Shown here one piece after another: positions 11,959 to 17,966 of a stretch of DNA of 19,131 nucleotides. Every line of letters starts with the position of its first letter. Position 1 is the stretch's first letter. Where the stretch lies: contig CAJXNF010000015.1 in the NCBI GenBank assembly GCA_913056375.1, positions 1 to 19,131 on the forward strand. Reading direction: 5' to 3'. The DNA comes from an uncultured Pseudomonadota bacterium (GTDB taxonomy: Bacteria > SAR324 > NAC60-12). A model generated the notes under the pieces. That model was not told where the DNA came from, did no database searches, and was given only the letters and a program-made list of their open reading frames with translations. A program made the translations under genes and the position numbers.

Positions 11959-12612
11959 TCCTTTCTGTTAGATACAGCATGCGCTAAATCTGAAGGGATG
12001 ATTAGTTACCCTGGCCCACATTAAATACGTTTCAGTGTTGTTGATATACACCACACCTATCGCGTAAGTTGCAGTCCTAAAAATATTTTTTATTGATGCC
12101 TTCTCTCGTGTCTGTATTGTCCGTTCGCTTCGTTGATCACCACTACTAGGCAACGCCCTTAACGCCGTCCGGCCATGGCTGAGATCGGCTTAACTTCCGA
12201 TCCCGTTAAGGGCTCCCCCGGATGATCGCTCAGAGCGGGGGGAGCTTGCCGTATCGCGCCCGATTGACGCGGTGGCCGTAGCCGGTGCTGATGCTGTGTC
12301 GTTGGCTGTCCTCGCTTGGTTGAACACAAGGTAGGACCCAACCCGGTCAGGTAAGCAGCAACGGTAGACGCCTTGCCGGTTGGCACACTCTCCAACGGTC
12401 CGGACCCGGTAAAGGAACCGCGTAGCGCGCGCGAAGTACCACGACACCCGCCGATCCGTCAATATCAAGCAACAATCTGCTAAATAATAAATAGCGGGGG
12501 ACTAGATATTAATAACCTAACTCTTCGCTAATAATCAATAGATAACTAAATATGATCTATATACTAACTATGCCCCCGCATAATTAAATATACATACATA
12601 GAAACATAGATG

Positions 12613-12699
12613 CTAGTCCTGTGAGACGATTCCTAGGAAAGTCATGAAGGCTCCTACCATCAACATCATGAAGATCATGAGCACCTGATGCGTGTACAT
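12613..12699 (-). CDS. 28-aa single-span membrane microprotein
   Basis: Starting two bases after the HNH stop codon, the frame reads MYTHQVLMIFMMLMVGAFMT and FLGIVSQD. A run of about 17 hydrophobic residues, rich in Met, makes a transmembrane helix with short polar ends. Coupling to the HNH gene and clear composition favour a real gene despite the size. Role unknown; holin-like or envelope-acting peptides are possibilities. Confidence 0.5.
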   Translation of the reverse strand: MYTHQVLMIFMMLMVGAFMTFLGIVSQD

Positions 12700-12701
12700 G
12701 G

Positions 12702-13208
12702 CTAGCAATCGTAGATCAGACATTCAGGAGAACTGGGATTGAGGGAGCAATAACCTTCCCAATACAGATCAGCCTTGTGGTCGGGTGCTGTTGCTGCGAC
12801 AACATCGGATAGTGCGTCTTGATCTAGCACTCCATCGAGGATTGCTTCTTGCAAAACTAACATCGCGTCCATGGATGCATTGTCCCGCATCCAAGTGAAA
12901 ACGGTATTTTCTCTGTCTTCGGTCCAAAACATTTGAGGCCGATACCAGGGAAGTAGGTCTGTATTGCTCTTATTTCCGTTACAACGAGCACAACAACGTA
13001 AAAGGTTCCAACGTCGCGTAGGCCCGCCTTTTGATTTTGGGATTATATGATCTAGTGTCCAAGAATGAGCTGGCATTCCGCAGTAAGCACACCGCTTGCC
13101 AGGGTAGTCATGAATGATTGATTTTCGAAAGCTTCTTACGGCATCCTTTGGCCTTATTTCGTGAAGGTTGTAAAGCAGGTCTTCTGAACTCTGCGCTACT
13201 AGCATCAC
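12702..13208 (-). CDS. HNH endonuclease
   Basis: HNH nucleases cut DNA with a beta-beta-alpha metal fold; in phages they act as homing or packaging-linked nucleases. Visible here: zinc ribbon CAYCGMPAHSW (Cys40, Cys43), the catalytic LDHIIPKSKGG (52-62, Asp53-His54), the Asn of RRWNLLRCCARCNGNKS (Asn68), and the second zinc pair Cys73/Cys76. The 168 residues include a C-terminal region of about 80 residues (DNASMDAMLVLQEAILDGVL) with no recognised domain. Start is 13208 or the next codon. It lies downstream of RusA with a 27-base gap. A free-standing homing enzyme is the usual reading; no interrupted gene is seen nearby. Confidence 0.85.
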   Translation of the reverse strand: MMLVAQSSEDLLYNLHEIRPKDAVRSFRKSIIHDYPGKRCAYCGMPAHSWTLDHIIPKSKGGPTRRWNLLRCCARCNGNKSNTDLLPWYRPQMFWTEDRENTVFTWMRDNASMDAMLVLQEAILDGVLDQDALSDVVAATAPDHKADLYWEGYCSLNPSSPECLIYDC

Positions 13209-13235
13209 TATTTAGTTGGCTTACCTTCAAGATAA

Positions 13236-13628
13236 CTAAGGGAATATCTTGATGAAGATCCAAGGATCGCTTTCTTTGACGTGAAAGAAGTGAGTTTCGA
13301 TGGAATCTAGTACTCGAAGATTGTCGTTCTTCAGTACACGGCTGTAAACCAGGCCGTCCAGACAGGCTTTTAAGTAATTGTCAAGGTCGCCTCTTTTGGT
13401 CTGCCCATTGAAGATGATTTCGTTATGGGATACATGCTCTAGGCAGTCGTACTCCCATTCGCGGCGGACGATCTCGCTGAAGTCAGAGAGCCACTGCTTA
13501 TAGGTCGGATCGTTGTAGACCTGGCCCTTGCTACTGAAGCGAGGGCGGCTGGCTGGTCGTGGTGGCATTGCCACGTTGATGACGTAAGGATCGCTTACGT
13601 TGCACAGCTCCTTGTTTACTTCATCCAT
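13236..13628 (-). CDS. rusA: RusA-family Holliday junction resolvase
   Basis: RusA resolves four-way junctions during phage recombination and before packaging. The 130 residues match the family size. Motifs: MPPRPASRPRFSSKGQVYND (21-40), typical of the N-terminal strand region, and GDLDNYLKACLDGL (80-93) with the catalytic acidic residues Asp81, Asp83 and Asp91, then NDN (101-103). It overlaps the end of thyX by 13 bases, so both are co-translated. Strong call. Confidence 0.88.
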   Translation of the reverse strand: MDEVNKELCNVSDPYVINVAMPPRPASRPRFSSKGQVYNDPTYKQWLSDFSEIVRREWEYDCLEHVSHNEIIFNGQTKRGDLDNYLKACLDGLVYSRVLKNDNLRVLDSIETHFFHVKESDPWIFIKIFP

Positions 13629-14302
13629 CCGAGTGCCTCAGAGGTGATGGGGAAGACGCTGCAGAAGATCTTTTGTATCTCCTGTGCAATCAACCGATGT
13701 TCAAGTTGCGTGTCGTCCTGGGTACGCACTTGCAAGTAATGGATCCAACCGCGAACTGAAGAATTTGCGTACAAAACGCTTGGCGTACAGACAGGGAGGA
13801 TCCGCCTTGCCGTTTCCTTTGCGATTCCTGCCTCTAGCATCGCCTCATACTTCTCATAGGCCAGGTCGATGACCTCCTGGGCCATTGCCTGTGCTTCTCC
13901 CTGCTCCAGGTCCGTCAGGTCATTGAATGAGTTCTGACGATTCTTAGTGTCCTGTCTGCGGAAAGTAGGAAGCGATGCCTTACTGGTCTTGGCATAGCGG
14001 CAACTAAATTGCTGAAATGACAGCCCGGTATGACGGATCATTTGCGTAGCTACATCAAGCTCCGTCTCTATGCGGACGCACATATTGGCCATCTGAAATG
14101 GTGACCAATGCTTCTCCCGCATCAAGAAATGGAGGAGCTTAGGCCCAGTACTCCAGTTGTCTTCGTTTGAAGGATTGGAGACTCTCGCCATCTTTACGAT
14201 AAGGCGTTCCGCGTCCGGTGTTGCGTGGACCAAAGTGACCGGACGATCCAACGAAATCGAACCGCTTTCGGGATTTTCTTTCAGACCGGGAGGTAGCGTC
14301 AT
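13616..14302 (-). CDS. thyX: Flavin-dependent thymidylate synthase ThyX, variant signature
   Basis: ThyX makes dTMP from dUMP using FAD, NADPH and methylene-tetrahydrofolate. The 228-residue length fits. Visible: PDAERLIVKMARVSNPS (29-45), HWSPFQMANMCVRIET (helical region with the substrate-facing His), the signature RHTGLSFQQFSCRY (90-103), RRILPVCTPSVLYA, and HYLQVRTQDDTQLEHRLIAQ. The family signature is RHRxxSxxxxSxRY; here the third residue is Thr instead of Arg. The first 20 residues extend beyond the usual start and overlap another frame. Common in cyanophages for nucleotide supply during lytic growth. Confidence 0.88.
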   Translation of the reverse strand: MTLPPGLKENPESGSISLDRPVTLVHATPDAERLIVKMARVSNPSNEDNWSTGPKLLHFLMREKHWSPFQMANMCVRIETELDVATQMIRHTGLSFQQFSCRYAKTSKASLPTFRRQDTKNRQNSFNDLTDLEQGEAQAMAQEVIDLAYEKYEAMLEAGIAKETARRILPVCTPSVLYANSSVRGWIHYLQVRTQDDTQLEHRLIAQEIQKIFCSVFPITSEALGWMK

Positions 14303-14360
14303 TTTCTAGTTCTTCAAAGGGGACGAAGGTGTTAGTCACACCGTTTTCGAGTTGCCACAT
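14139..14360 (-). CDS. Overlapping 73-aa frame coupled to upstream gene
   Basis: The ATG at 14360 overlaps the stop of the 85-aa gene (TGATG), and the first 20 residues (MWQLENGVTNTFVPFEELEN) look real. The remainder (about 164 bases) overlaps the 5' end of thyX in another frame and is Arg/Ser-rich, as expected of a shadow. It may be a true short gene whose tail is dual-coding, or chance. Low confidence. Confidence 0.3.
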   Translation of the reverse strand: MWQLENGVTNTFVPFEELENDATSRSERKSRKRFDFVGSSGHFGPRNTGRGTPYRKDGESLQSFKRRQLEYWA

Positions 14361-14617
14361 CAGTCGAGAGGGATCAGACGCATTTGCTGGACGCTGGTAT
14401 CGACAACCTTCGAGCTGTCGAATCGGACTGCATACGTCGGATAGTTGGCTCCGTTCTTATTGCGTGTCCAGGTCAGGTCGACGATGGTGCCTTTGCGAGG
14501 CTCTCCGAACATCATGTGGGCGGATCCGCTCTGCTTACGTCGAACCCTCTGACCGATCTCATAAAGGTGACCTGGACTCCTCGAACTGGACAGGTCGTCT
14601 CGATGACTGCTAGACAT
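14360..14617 (-). CDS. Hypothetical 85-aa protein, SH3/Tudor-like barrel pattern
   Basis: A Ser-rich N terminus (about 1-15) is followed by YEIGQRVRRKQSG, GEPRKGTIVDLTWTRNKNG and YPTYAVRFDSSKVVDTSVQQ, MRLIPLD. The order G-x-x-V, G-x-V, Y-x-V-x-F-D, L-x-P resembles small SH3-like barrels seen in chromatin, ribosome or polymerase-binding proteins. The resemblance is by pattern. It is likely a DNA- or protein-binding accessory near thyX. Confidence 0.7.
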   Translation of the reverse strand: MSSSHRDDLSSSRSPGHLYEIGQRVRRKQSGSAHMMFGEPRKGTIVDLTWTRNKNGANYPTYAVRFDSSKVVDTSVQQMRLIPLD

Positions 14618-14694
14618 TTAGAAGCTGACCGCGTGAGTTGAAAACAGACCGAGGCAGCTATGACTTCGTAGACGTCGACGGAGAGCGTCTTGTC

Positions 14695-14916
14695 TTAGCT
14701 GTCGGCTTCCTTGGGGAGGCTGGAGGCCTGACGGTGAAGGTCAAGCAGAGCCACCCCCAACAACCACTCCCTCGCAACTTTCAACCCCGACTTCCCCTGG
14801 ATGACGGTGAACATCCCCAGATGGTCGCGTAGCAGCTCCCTGGCTGATACATCTGTCTGGGTCGCCGTTTGCGTCCAGGTGACAAGTTGAGAGAGGGTTA
14901 TCCGAGAGGGCTTCAT
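14695..14916 (-). CDS. C-terminal part of a probably frameshifted small gene
   Basis: The frame reads MKPSRITLSQLVTWTQTATQ, then DVSARELLRDHLGMFTVIQG and LLGVALLDLHRQASSLPKEA. From about residue 9 on it looks more protein-like than the overlapping frame of the 101-codon gene above it. Its ATG has only a weak AAGG ribosome site. Read together with 14741-15046, a single +1 shift would give a plausible protein of about 117 residues. No family recognised. Confidence 0.5.
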   Translation of the reverse strand: MKPSRITLSQLVTWTQTATQTDVSARELLRDHLGMFTVIQGKSGLKVAREWLLGVALLDLHRQASSLPKEADS

Positions 14917-15046
14917 TGGCCTTAGCTAAAGCGTTTATAACTTCTTCCTGAGTTGTTTGATAGAACCCTGCTATCTGATCTATAGACCATTTGTGCTGTT
15001 CTTCAATCAAATCCTCGTAGAAGAATTTGTGAATTGGTTTTCTCAT
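14741..15046 (-). CDS. N-terminal part of the same gene, tail probably out of frame
   Basis: The first 50 residues are convincing (MRKPIHKFFYEDLIEEQHKW, then IAGFYQTTQEEVINALAKAN) and resemble a small helix-turn-helix: a helix, FYQTT, then a second helix. After about residue 52 the frame turns into Gly-, Arg- and Val-rich shadow text (CEGVVVGGGSA). The shift into the other frame would lie near CCTCTCTCA (about 14890). Mutation, sequence error or programmed +1 frameshift cannot be separated here. Confidence 0.5.
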   Translation of the reverse strand: MRKPIHKFFYEDLIEEQHKWSIDQIAGFYQTTQEEVINALAKANEALSDNPLSTCHLDANGDPDRCISQGAATRPSGDVHRHPGEVGVESCEGVVVGGGSA

Positions 15047-15052
15047 TGTTAA

Positions 15053-15760
15053 CTATGCCACACCTCTAGACATTGGTTGGTGGTAGTTATCTGGAAGAGG
15101 ATTCTTTTCGTGCCAATCTTCCAACTTCTCCAGGAAGTGGCAGTACAACTGATTGATGTCGGTGCGGCCCATCTCATGGATCTGAAAGGGCTTGTTCGGC
15201 AGCGCGACGACGATCAGTCCTTTTTTGATGCAAATTCCTTGGCGTGCATACACGAAGTTTGCAGCCTTGATATACGCGGCAACCTGCAACTCATACCCAT
15301 ACAGCTTTGACCCTGTGACAGGCTTATTAGCCGTTTTAAAGTCGATCAGGGTCGGTTGATCCCCATCACCCGGCATGTATGCAATGCAGTCGCAGGCACC
15401 TGCGTAGTTATCAGAGTTCCACACAGCCCCTTCAAGAAGTAGGGGCGTCTCAATCTGCTCTAAGAAAGGACGGAGTGAGTTGTAGAACGGCTGATAGCTG
15501 AAATGAAACGGTGGATGCTCTCCTGTTGTTAGGAATTGCTCCGCACCGTCATGAGTCCATGTCCCGCGTGCTGAGGCTCGTTGAAGAATCTCATCAGCTG
15601 CCTTTTCCCCTTTGTACTTCCTCCAGCTTGCAAACTTTGAGTCATCACGAAGGATCGTGGTTACCGATGGTTTCAGGCCGAGAGGTGTTGCATAGACCCG
15701 GTGCCCATCAATGGTGGTCCGGACTGCTTCGTACTTGGGGATGGCAGTGACGCGTGGCAT
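15053..15760 (-). CDS. PD-(D/E)XK nuclease, RecB/Cas4-like exonuclease
   Basis: Likely exonuclease for phage recombination or replication, in the PD-(D/E)XK superfamily. 235 residues. Motifs: RGTWTHDGAEQFL (His70), LLLEGAVW (Glu110), GACDCIAY (Asp124), TLIDFKTANK (Asp140, Lys142) and YELQVAAYIKAAN (Gln159, Tyr163), the full set for the RecB/Cas4 branch. The iron-sulphur cysteines of Cas4 are not obvious. It lies between the SSB-like protein and ThyX, a typical phage recombination cluster. No CRISPR array or other cas gene is present, so it is not called Cas4. Confidence 0.82.
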   Translation of the reverse strand: MPRVTAIPKYEAVRTTIDGHRVYATPLGLKPSVTTILRDDSKFASWRKYKGEKAADEILQRASARGTWTHDGAEQFLTTGEHPPFHFSYQPFYNSLRPFLEQIETPLLLEGAVWNSDNYAGACDCIAYMPGDGDQPTLIDFKTANKPVTGSKLYGYELQVAAYIKAANFVYARQGICIKKGLIVVALPNKPFQIHEMGRTDINQLYCHFLEKLEDWHEKNPLPDNYHQPMSRGVA

Positions 15761-15814
15761 GGAAGCCGTGCAAAGGGATGAAGGGGGCTAGGTGCCCCCG
15801 ACCGGATGGAGATG

Positions 15815-16489
15815 TCAGTCCTCAGACTTGCCGAACACTTTGTCTCCAGGCTCACCCATGCAGTAGGCCTTCAGATCACACTGGAAGTCTTCATAGGCTT
15901 CAGCGATCTCGTCAGCAACTGACTCTGGAGGCAGTGCCATCAGGGTGTGAACCGTGTCGGTCATGGTTTTGCCTTTACGGCTCCACTCGAAGTCGTAACC
16001 GCGAGGGTCTCCATAACGCGGGTTCTCAACCGCTTTGGTGAACTGCTGGATCAGAGTCTGTTGAGTGAAGCTCCAGATTTGGAACTTCTCTTCCTTGTAG
16101 TTCCAGACGATCATCGCCATGAAGGTCTTCACTGCAGGGTCGCCATTCTTTCGAGTGGCAGCGCCTTCAGGGATTTCCTCGAATGGGACTTCGTCGAAAC
16201 CGTTCTCTGCAAGGGCTTCTGCGTCCCAGCGAGCGCAACCACGACGGGCTTGGCCATCGTCGTCCTGGTAGTCATACCAGATTTCAGACCCCCATCGACA
16301 AGTCGACATGACTCTGAATTCGACGCTCTCGCCGTCCTTAGGGACAGCAACGTAACCGCTAGTAGCGGCTGCGCGATCAGCTGCTTCCTTCTTCTCGTTT
16401 TCCAGACGAGTCCGGAGCGCTGTCGGAAGAAAGCTGTTCGTTTCTTGTGAGGTTTTTGTGGCTTGGTTGCGGCGTGTGGTTACTGGCAT
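15815..16489 (-). CDS. Putative phage single-stranded DNA-binding protein (OB-fold type)
   Basis: The 224-residue protein has a basic, Thr/Gln-rich N terminus, a core starting YVAVPKDGESVEFRVM, then WGSEIWYDYQDDDGQARRGC, TFMAMIVWNYKEEKFQIWSF, TQQTLIQQFTKAVENPRYGD and DFEWSRKGKTMTDTVHTLMA, and an acidic tail (FGKSED). The strand-helix order VWNYK, F-Q-I-W, T-x-x-T-I, YGD, F-x-W-x-R-x-G is what I recall of phage gp32-like or replication SSB proteins; the acidic tail is typical for SSB partner binding. Zinc ligands are not clear. Position beside a nuclease and primase fits. Its start overlaps the upstream RHH gene by 113 bases. Confidence 0.6.
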   Translation of the reverse strand: MPVTTRRNQATKTSQETNSFLPTALRTRLENEKKEAADRAAATSGYVAVPKDGESVEFRVMSTCRWGSEIWYDYQDDDGQARRGCARWDAEALAENGFDEVPFEEIPEGAATRKNGDPAVKTFMAMIVWNYKEEKFQIWSFTQQTLIQQFTKAVENPRYGDPRGYDFEWSRKGKTMTDTVHTLMALPPESVADEIAEAYEDFQCDLKAYCMGEPGDKVFGKSED

Positions 16490-16664
16490 TTGTGGAATGG
16501 TTGAGGAGCTTTTGTGTGACTTCTTGGTGGCGAAGCAGGCGTTCCAACATCTCTGAAGGAGAGAGGTCAGACAGCTGAGCTAGGCCAGACAAGAACCGGA
16601 AGGCGTGGTCTGTTAGCCAGACAGTCCTCCGGCGCTTCGCCTCCCCGTACTGCCTTGCGGGCAT
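16377..16664 (-). CDS. Putative ribbon-helix-helix DNA-binding protein
   Basis: The first 55 residues look like a ribbon-helix-helix (CopG/Arc-type) repressor: KRRRTVWLTDHAFRFLSGLA forms strand plus helix A, and SDLSPSEMLERLLRHQEVTQ the turn and helix B. The rest (about 40 residues, TNASNHTPQPSHKN, S/D/G-rich) overlaps the SSB-like gene in another frame, so the functional part ends before or at the overlap. No ATG downstream would shorten the overlap for the SSB-like gene. Possible regulator of the replication block; the palindrome at 16712-16727 sits just upstream of it. Confidence 0.55.
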   Translation of the reverse strand: MPARQYGEAKRRRTVWLTDHAFRFLSGLAQLSDLSPSEMLERLLRHQEVTQKLLNHSTNASNHTPQPSHKNLTRNEQLSSDSAPDSSGKREEGSS

Positions 16665-16711
16665 CAGGTGGCTGCGAATGCGTCCACCCTACTGCGGTTA
16701 TTCAGAGAGTG

Positions 16712-16727
16712 CAACCTGCTGAGGTTG
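16712..16727. promoter_or_regulatory. Palindrome CAACCT-N4-AGGTTG, operator candidate (copy 2)
   Basis: Identical half-sites to 7052-7067 with spacer GCTG instead of GTCT. It lies in the 65-base gap between the regulator-like gene and the RHH gene, next to another palindrome, GGGTTAACCC. Confidence 0.5.
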
Positions 16728-16729
16728 GG

Positions 16730-17497
16730 TTAACCCTTCAGTTCGTTCAGAAGCTCAGCAGTAGTGCGCTTGTACTGAAAATGCTCTTCCAAGAGGCGAG
16801 CTGTCTTGGCAACCTGCTCCTCTATTTCGTGGTTGTTCCAAGTCGCGTTGCCTTTGATCAGCTCTGCGAAGACTTCTTTCTGCTGCGGGTTACCAGGGAA
16901 GTGTCCGCCAATCTGAGTCGCGTCTTCAATGGGATCCAAGTCCTGGACGACCATCAACTTCCTGATGAGGCGAGCTGTCTTTTGGCTAATTGCAGTGGCG
17001 TCTGATTCGTTGAAGTAGCTAGTGCTCAGATCGATGGGCAATGGCCGCAAGCCGAGGAAGACCTCAGTCAAATAACCCGCTGTGACTGGATTGCCGTTCT
17101 CATCTCGCATGATTTTGACATCCATAACCAGGCTGTTGAGCCTGCCGAAATTAGTTATTGGCTCACCTCTTTGAGCTGCATCGATATCCCTGCACACATA
17201 TTCGATTGCGACAAAGGCTGTCGGGCCTGGGTTCTTGATGCGGCAGTTTCTATACCCGGCAATGGTGCTGCTGTGCAGCATCGCCTTGCCGCCTGTGCAG
17301 AGCTTGCACAGAGCAACCAATTGGGGATGAGAGAACCGGTTCACATCCATGAACCAGGAGAACCAGCGACCGAAAGCAAGCAAGCCAGCTTCTTTGGCTT
17401 CTTCCAGATCCCTGCCTGCCACTACGGGGCGCGGGGGAGTCCCGGCAGCTTCTATGCGCAGCAACTCAGATCGCAATTCGGTCACTTCGTCCCCCAA
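16730..17497 (-). CDS. Regulator-like 255-aa protein, cyanobacterial type
   Basis: N terminus with a coiled region, then a segment resembling helix-turn-helix in cyanobacterial proteins: FSHPQLVALCKLCTGGKAML, HSSTIAGYRNCRIKNPGPTA and FVAIEYVCRDIDAAQRGEP. I recall cyanobacterial hypothetical proteins with the same 'FSHPQL ... LH-S-x-I-x-G-x-RN-x-x ... PGP-x-F-x-A' signature, hence the host guess. The C-terminal part is helical with a Walker-less, acidic stretch (QDLDPIEDATQI). It is divergent from the primase-polymerase gene across a 136-base control region, the classic spot for a repressor. Confidence 0.6.
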   Translation of the reverse strand: MGDEVTELRSELLRIEAAGTPPRPVVAGRDLEEAKEAGLLAFGRWFSWFMDVNRFSHPQLVALCKLCTGGKAMLHSSTIAGYRNCRIKNPGPTAFVAIEYVCRDIDAAQRGEPITNFGRLNSLVMDVKIMRDENGNPVTAGYLTEVFLGLRPLPIDLSTSYFNESDATAISQKTARLIRKLMVVQDLDPIEDATQIGGHFPGNPQQKEVFAELIKGNATWNNHEIEEQVAKTARLLEEHFQYKRTTAELLNELKG

Positions 17498-17568
17498 CGC
17501 GGATAGGTCAACCTGACTTTATGTCCTTATGCGAGAAAAAGTAACTATTTCCAGAAGTCTGTACTTTT

Positions 17569-17582
17569 GGGACCATGGTTCC
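17569..17582. promoter_or_regulatory. Near-palindrome GGGACCATGGTTCC in the divergent control region
   Basis: The half-sites match except at one symmetrical pair. It lies between the divergent genes at 17497 (minus) and 17634 (plus), where an operator would be expected. The 136-base region holds no gene; no clear sigma-70 promoter was found. Confidence 0.4.
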
Positions 17583-17610
17583 AACCGAGCCTGGACAGCA
17601 TCGGTACCGT

Positions 17611-17631
17611 GACCTTGTAAGGACAAAGGTC
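17611..17631 (+). promoter_or_regulatory. Hairpin covering the ribosome site of the primase gene
   Basis: GACCTTGT pairs with ACAAAGGTC (one bulged A), loop AAGG, ending two bases before the ATG at 17634. The only Shine-Dalgarno-like bases (AAAGG) lie in the stem, so start access could depend on melting. Confidence 0.5.
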
Positions 17632-17633
17632 GC

Positions 17634-17966
17634 ATGGACATGAGCCCCCAGATGGCAGCTGAGGAGTTGTTGCGTCGGAAACACCTGCCCCAGGATTGGA
17701 AGTGGTGCCTTGTGCGTGGAAAGGACGCGTTCGGACAAGGTACATCAGCCGACCCTCTCGATACGGATACCACCCTCAGGAAGGTCAAAACCCGGCATCA
17801 CCGCCAGACCGGTATCGGATTGATTACCGGTGAGGCGAGTGGCGGCATCGTTGCTGTTGATATTGATGGCCTCGATGACGGTCACTTCGGTCCGCCTGCA
17901 TCAGAGTGGCTGCTGAAGGAAAAGCTGGGTGACGCTTACCCGGATTCCAACGACACGATGAGGTGA
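17634..17966 (+). CDS. Primase-polymerase N-terminal part, ended by in-frame UGA
   Basis: The product synthesises primers for phage DNA replication. The 110 codons show the prim-pol fold start: MAAEELLRRKHLPQDWKWCL, then TGIGLITGEASGGIVAVDID with the metal-binding Asp76 and Asp78 in AVDIDG. The frame stops at UGA (17964-17966) after NDTMR, but the same frame continues without interruption with TGRPGGCQLLYHIP, the next conserved block of this family. In relatives I recall, this block reads W-T-S-G-R/K-P-G-R, so the UGA replaces Trp (UGG). All other genes here use UGA as a stop. Nonsense mutation, sequence error or read-through are possible. A short polypeptide alone would lack the second half of the active site. 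Confidence 0.75.
   Translation: MDMSPQMAAEELLRRKHLPQDWKWCLVRGKDAFGQGTSADPLDTDTTLRKVKTRHHRQTGIGLITGEASGGIVAVDIDGLDDGHFGPPASEWLLKEKLGDAYPDSNDTMR

Larger units (their letters stand above)
11852..12612 (-). ncRNA. Candidate large structured RNA (about 760 bases, GOLLD/ROOL-like in size and setting)
   Basis: No convincing gene exists here, in a genome otherwise packed with genes. Stems visible: GCGGGGG/CCCCCGC (12494-12500 with 12573-12579) enclosing AT-rich DNA; GCCCTTAACG/CGTTAAGGGC (12155-12164 with 12204-12213) enclosing GATCGG/CCGATC (12183-12188 with 12197-12202); GCTCCCCC/GGGGGAGC (12212-12219 with 12238-12245) enclosing CGCT/AGCG; a 16-position stem at 11905-11958; a tRNA T-arm-like piece; and a terminator at the minus-strand 3' end. 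The core 12147-12460 is far richer in GC than both flanks. Phages are known to carry giant RNAs (GOLLD, ROOL) of 600-800 bases, often beside tRNA genes. The strand is set by the terminator. Identity with a known class is untested. Confidence 0.45.

Noticed and set aside
11968..12153. 61-codon minus frame (ending YLMWARVTNHPFRFSACCI)
   Set aside because: The last 35 residues look protein-like, but the start lies in the GC-rich stem region and no ribosome site is present. It is kept as part of the candidate RNA, with some doubt.
12159..12468. Two overlapping 78- and 92-codon minus frames
   Set aside because: Both lie in the GC-rich stem core, share bases in different frames and have Arg/Ser/Thr/Pro-rich shadow composition.
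11858..12480. tmRNA (one-piece or permuted)
   Set aside because: A T-arm exists and a TTGACGG stretch is present near 12450, but no pairing acceptor strand or tag reading frame was found.
14880..14902. Further leader copy (CCTCTCTCAAC)
   Set aside because: It lies inside coding sequence, without hairpin or start codon at the usual distance; a chance CU-run.
15053..15760. Cas4 of a CRISPR system
   Set aside because: No other cas gene, no repeat-spacer array, and no clear cluster of four cysteines; phage RecB-like exonucleases look the same.
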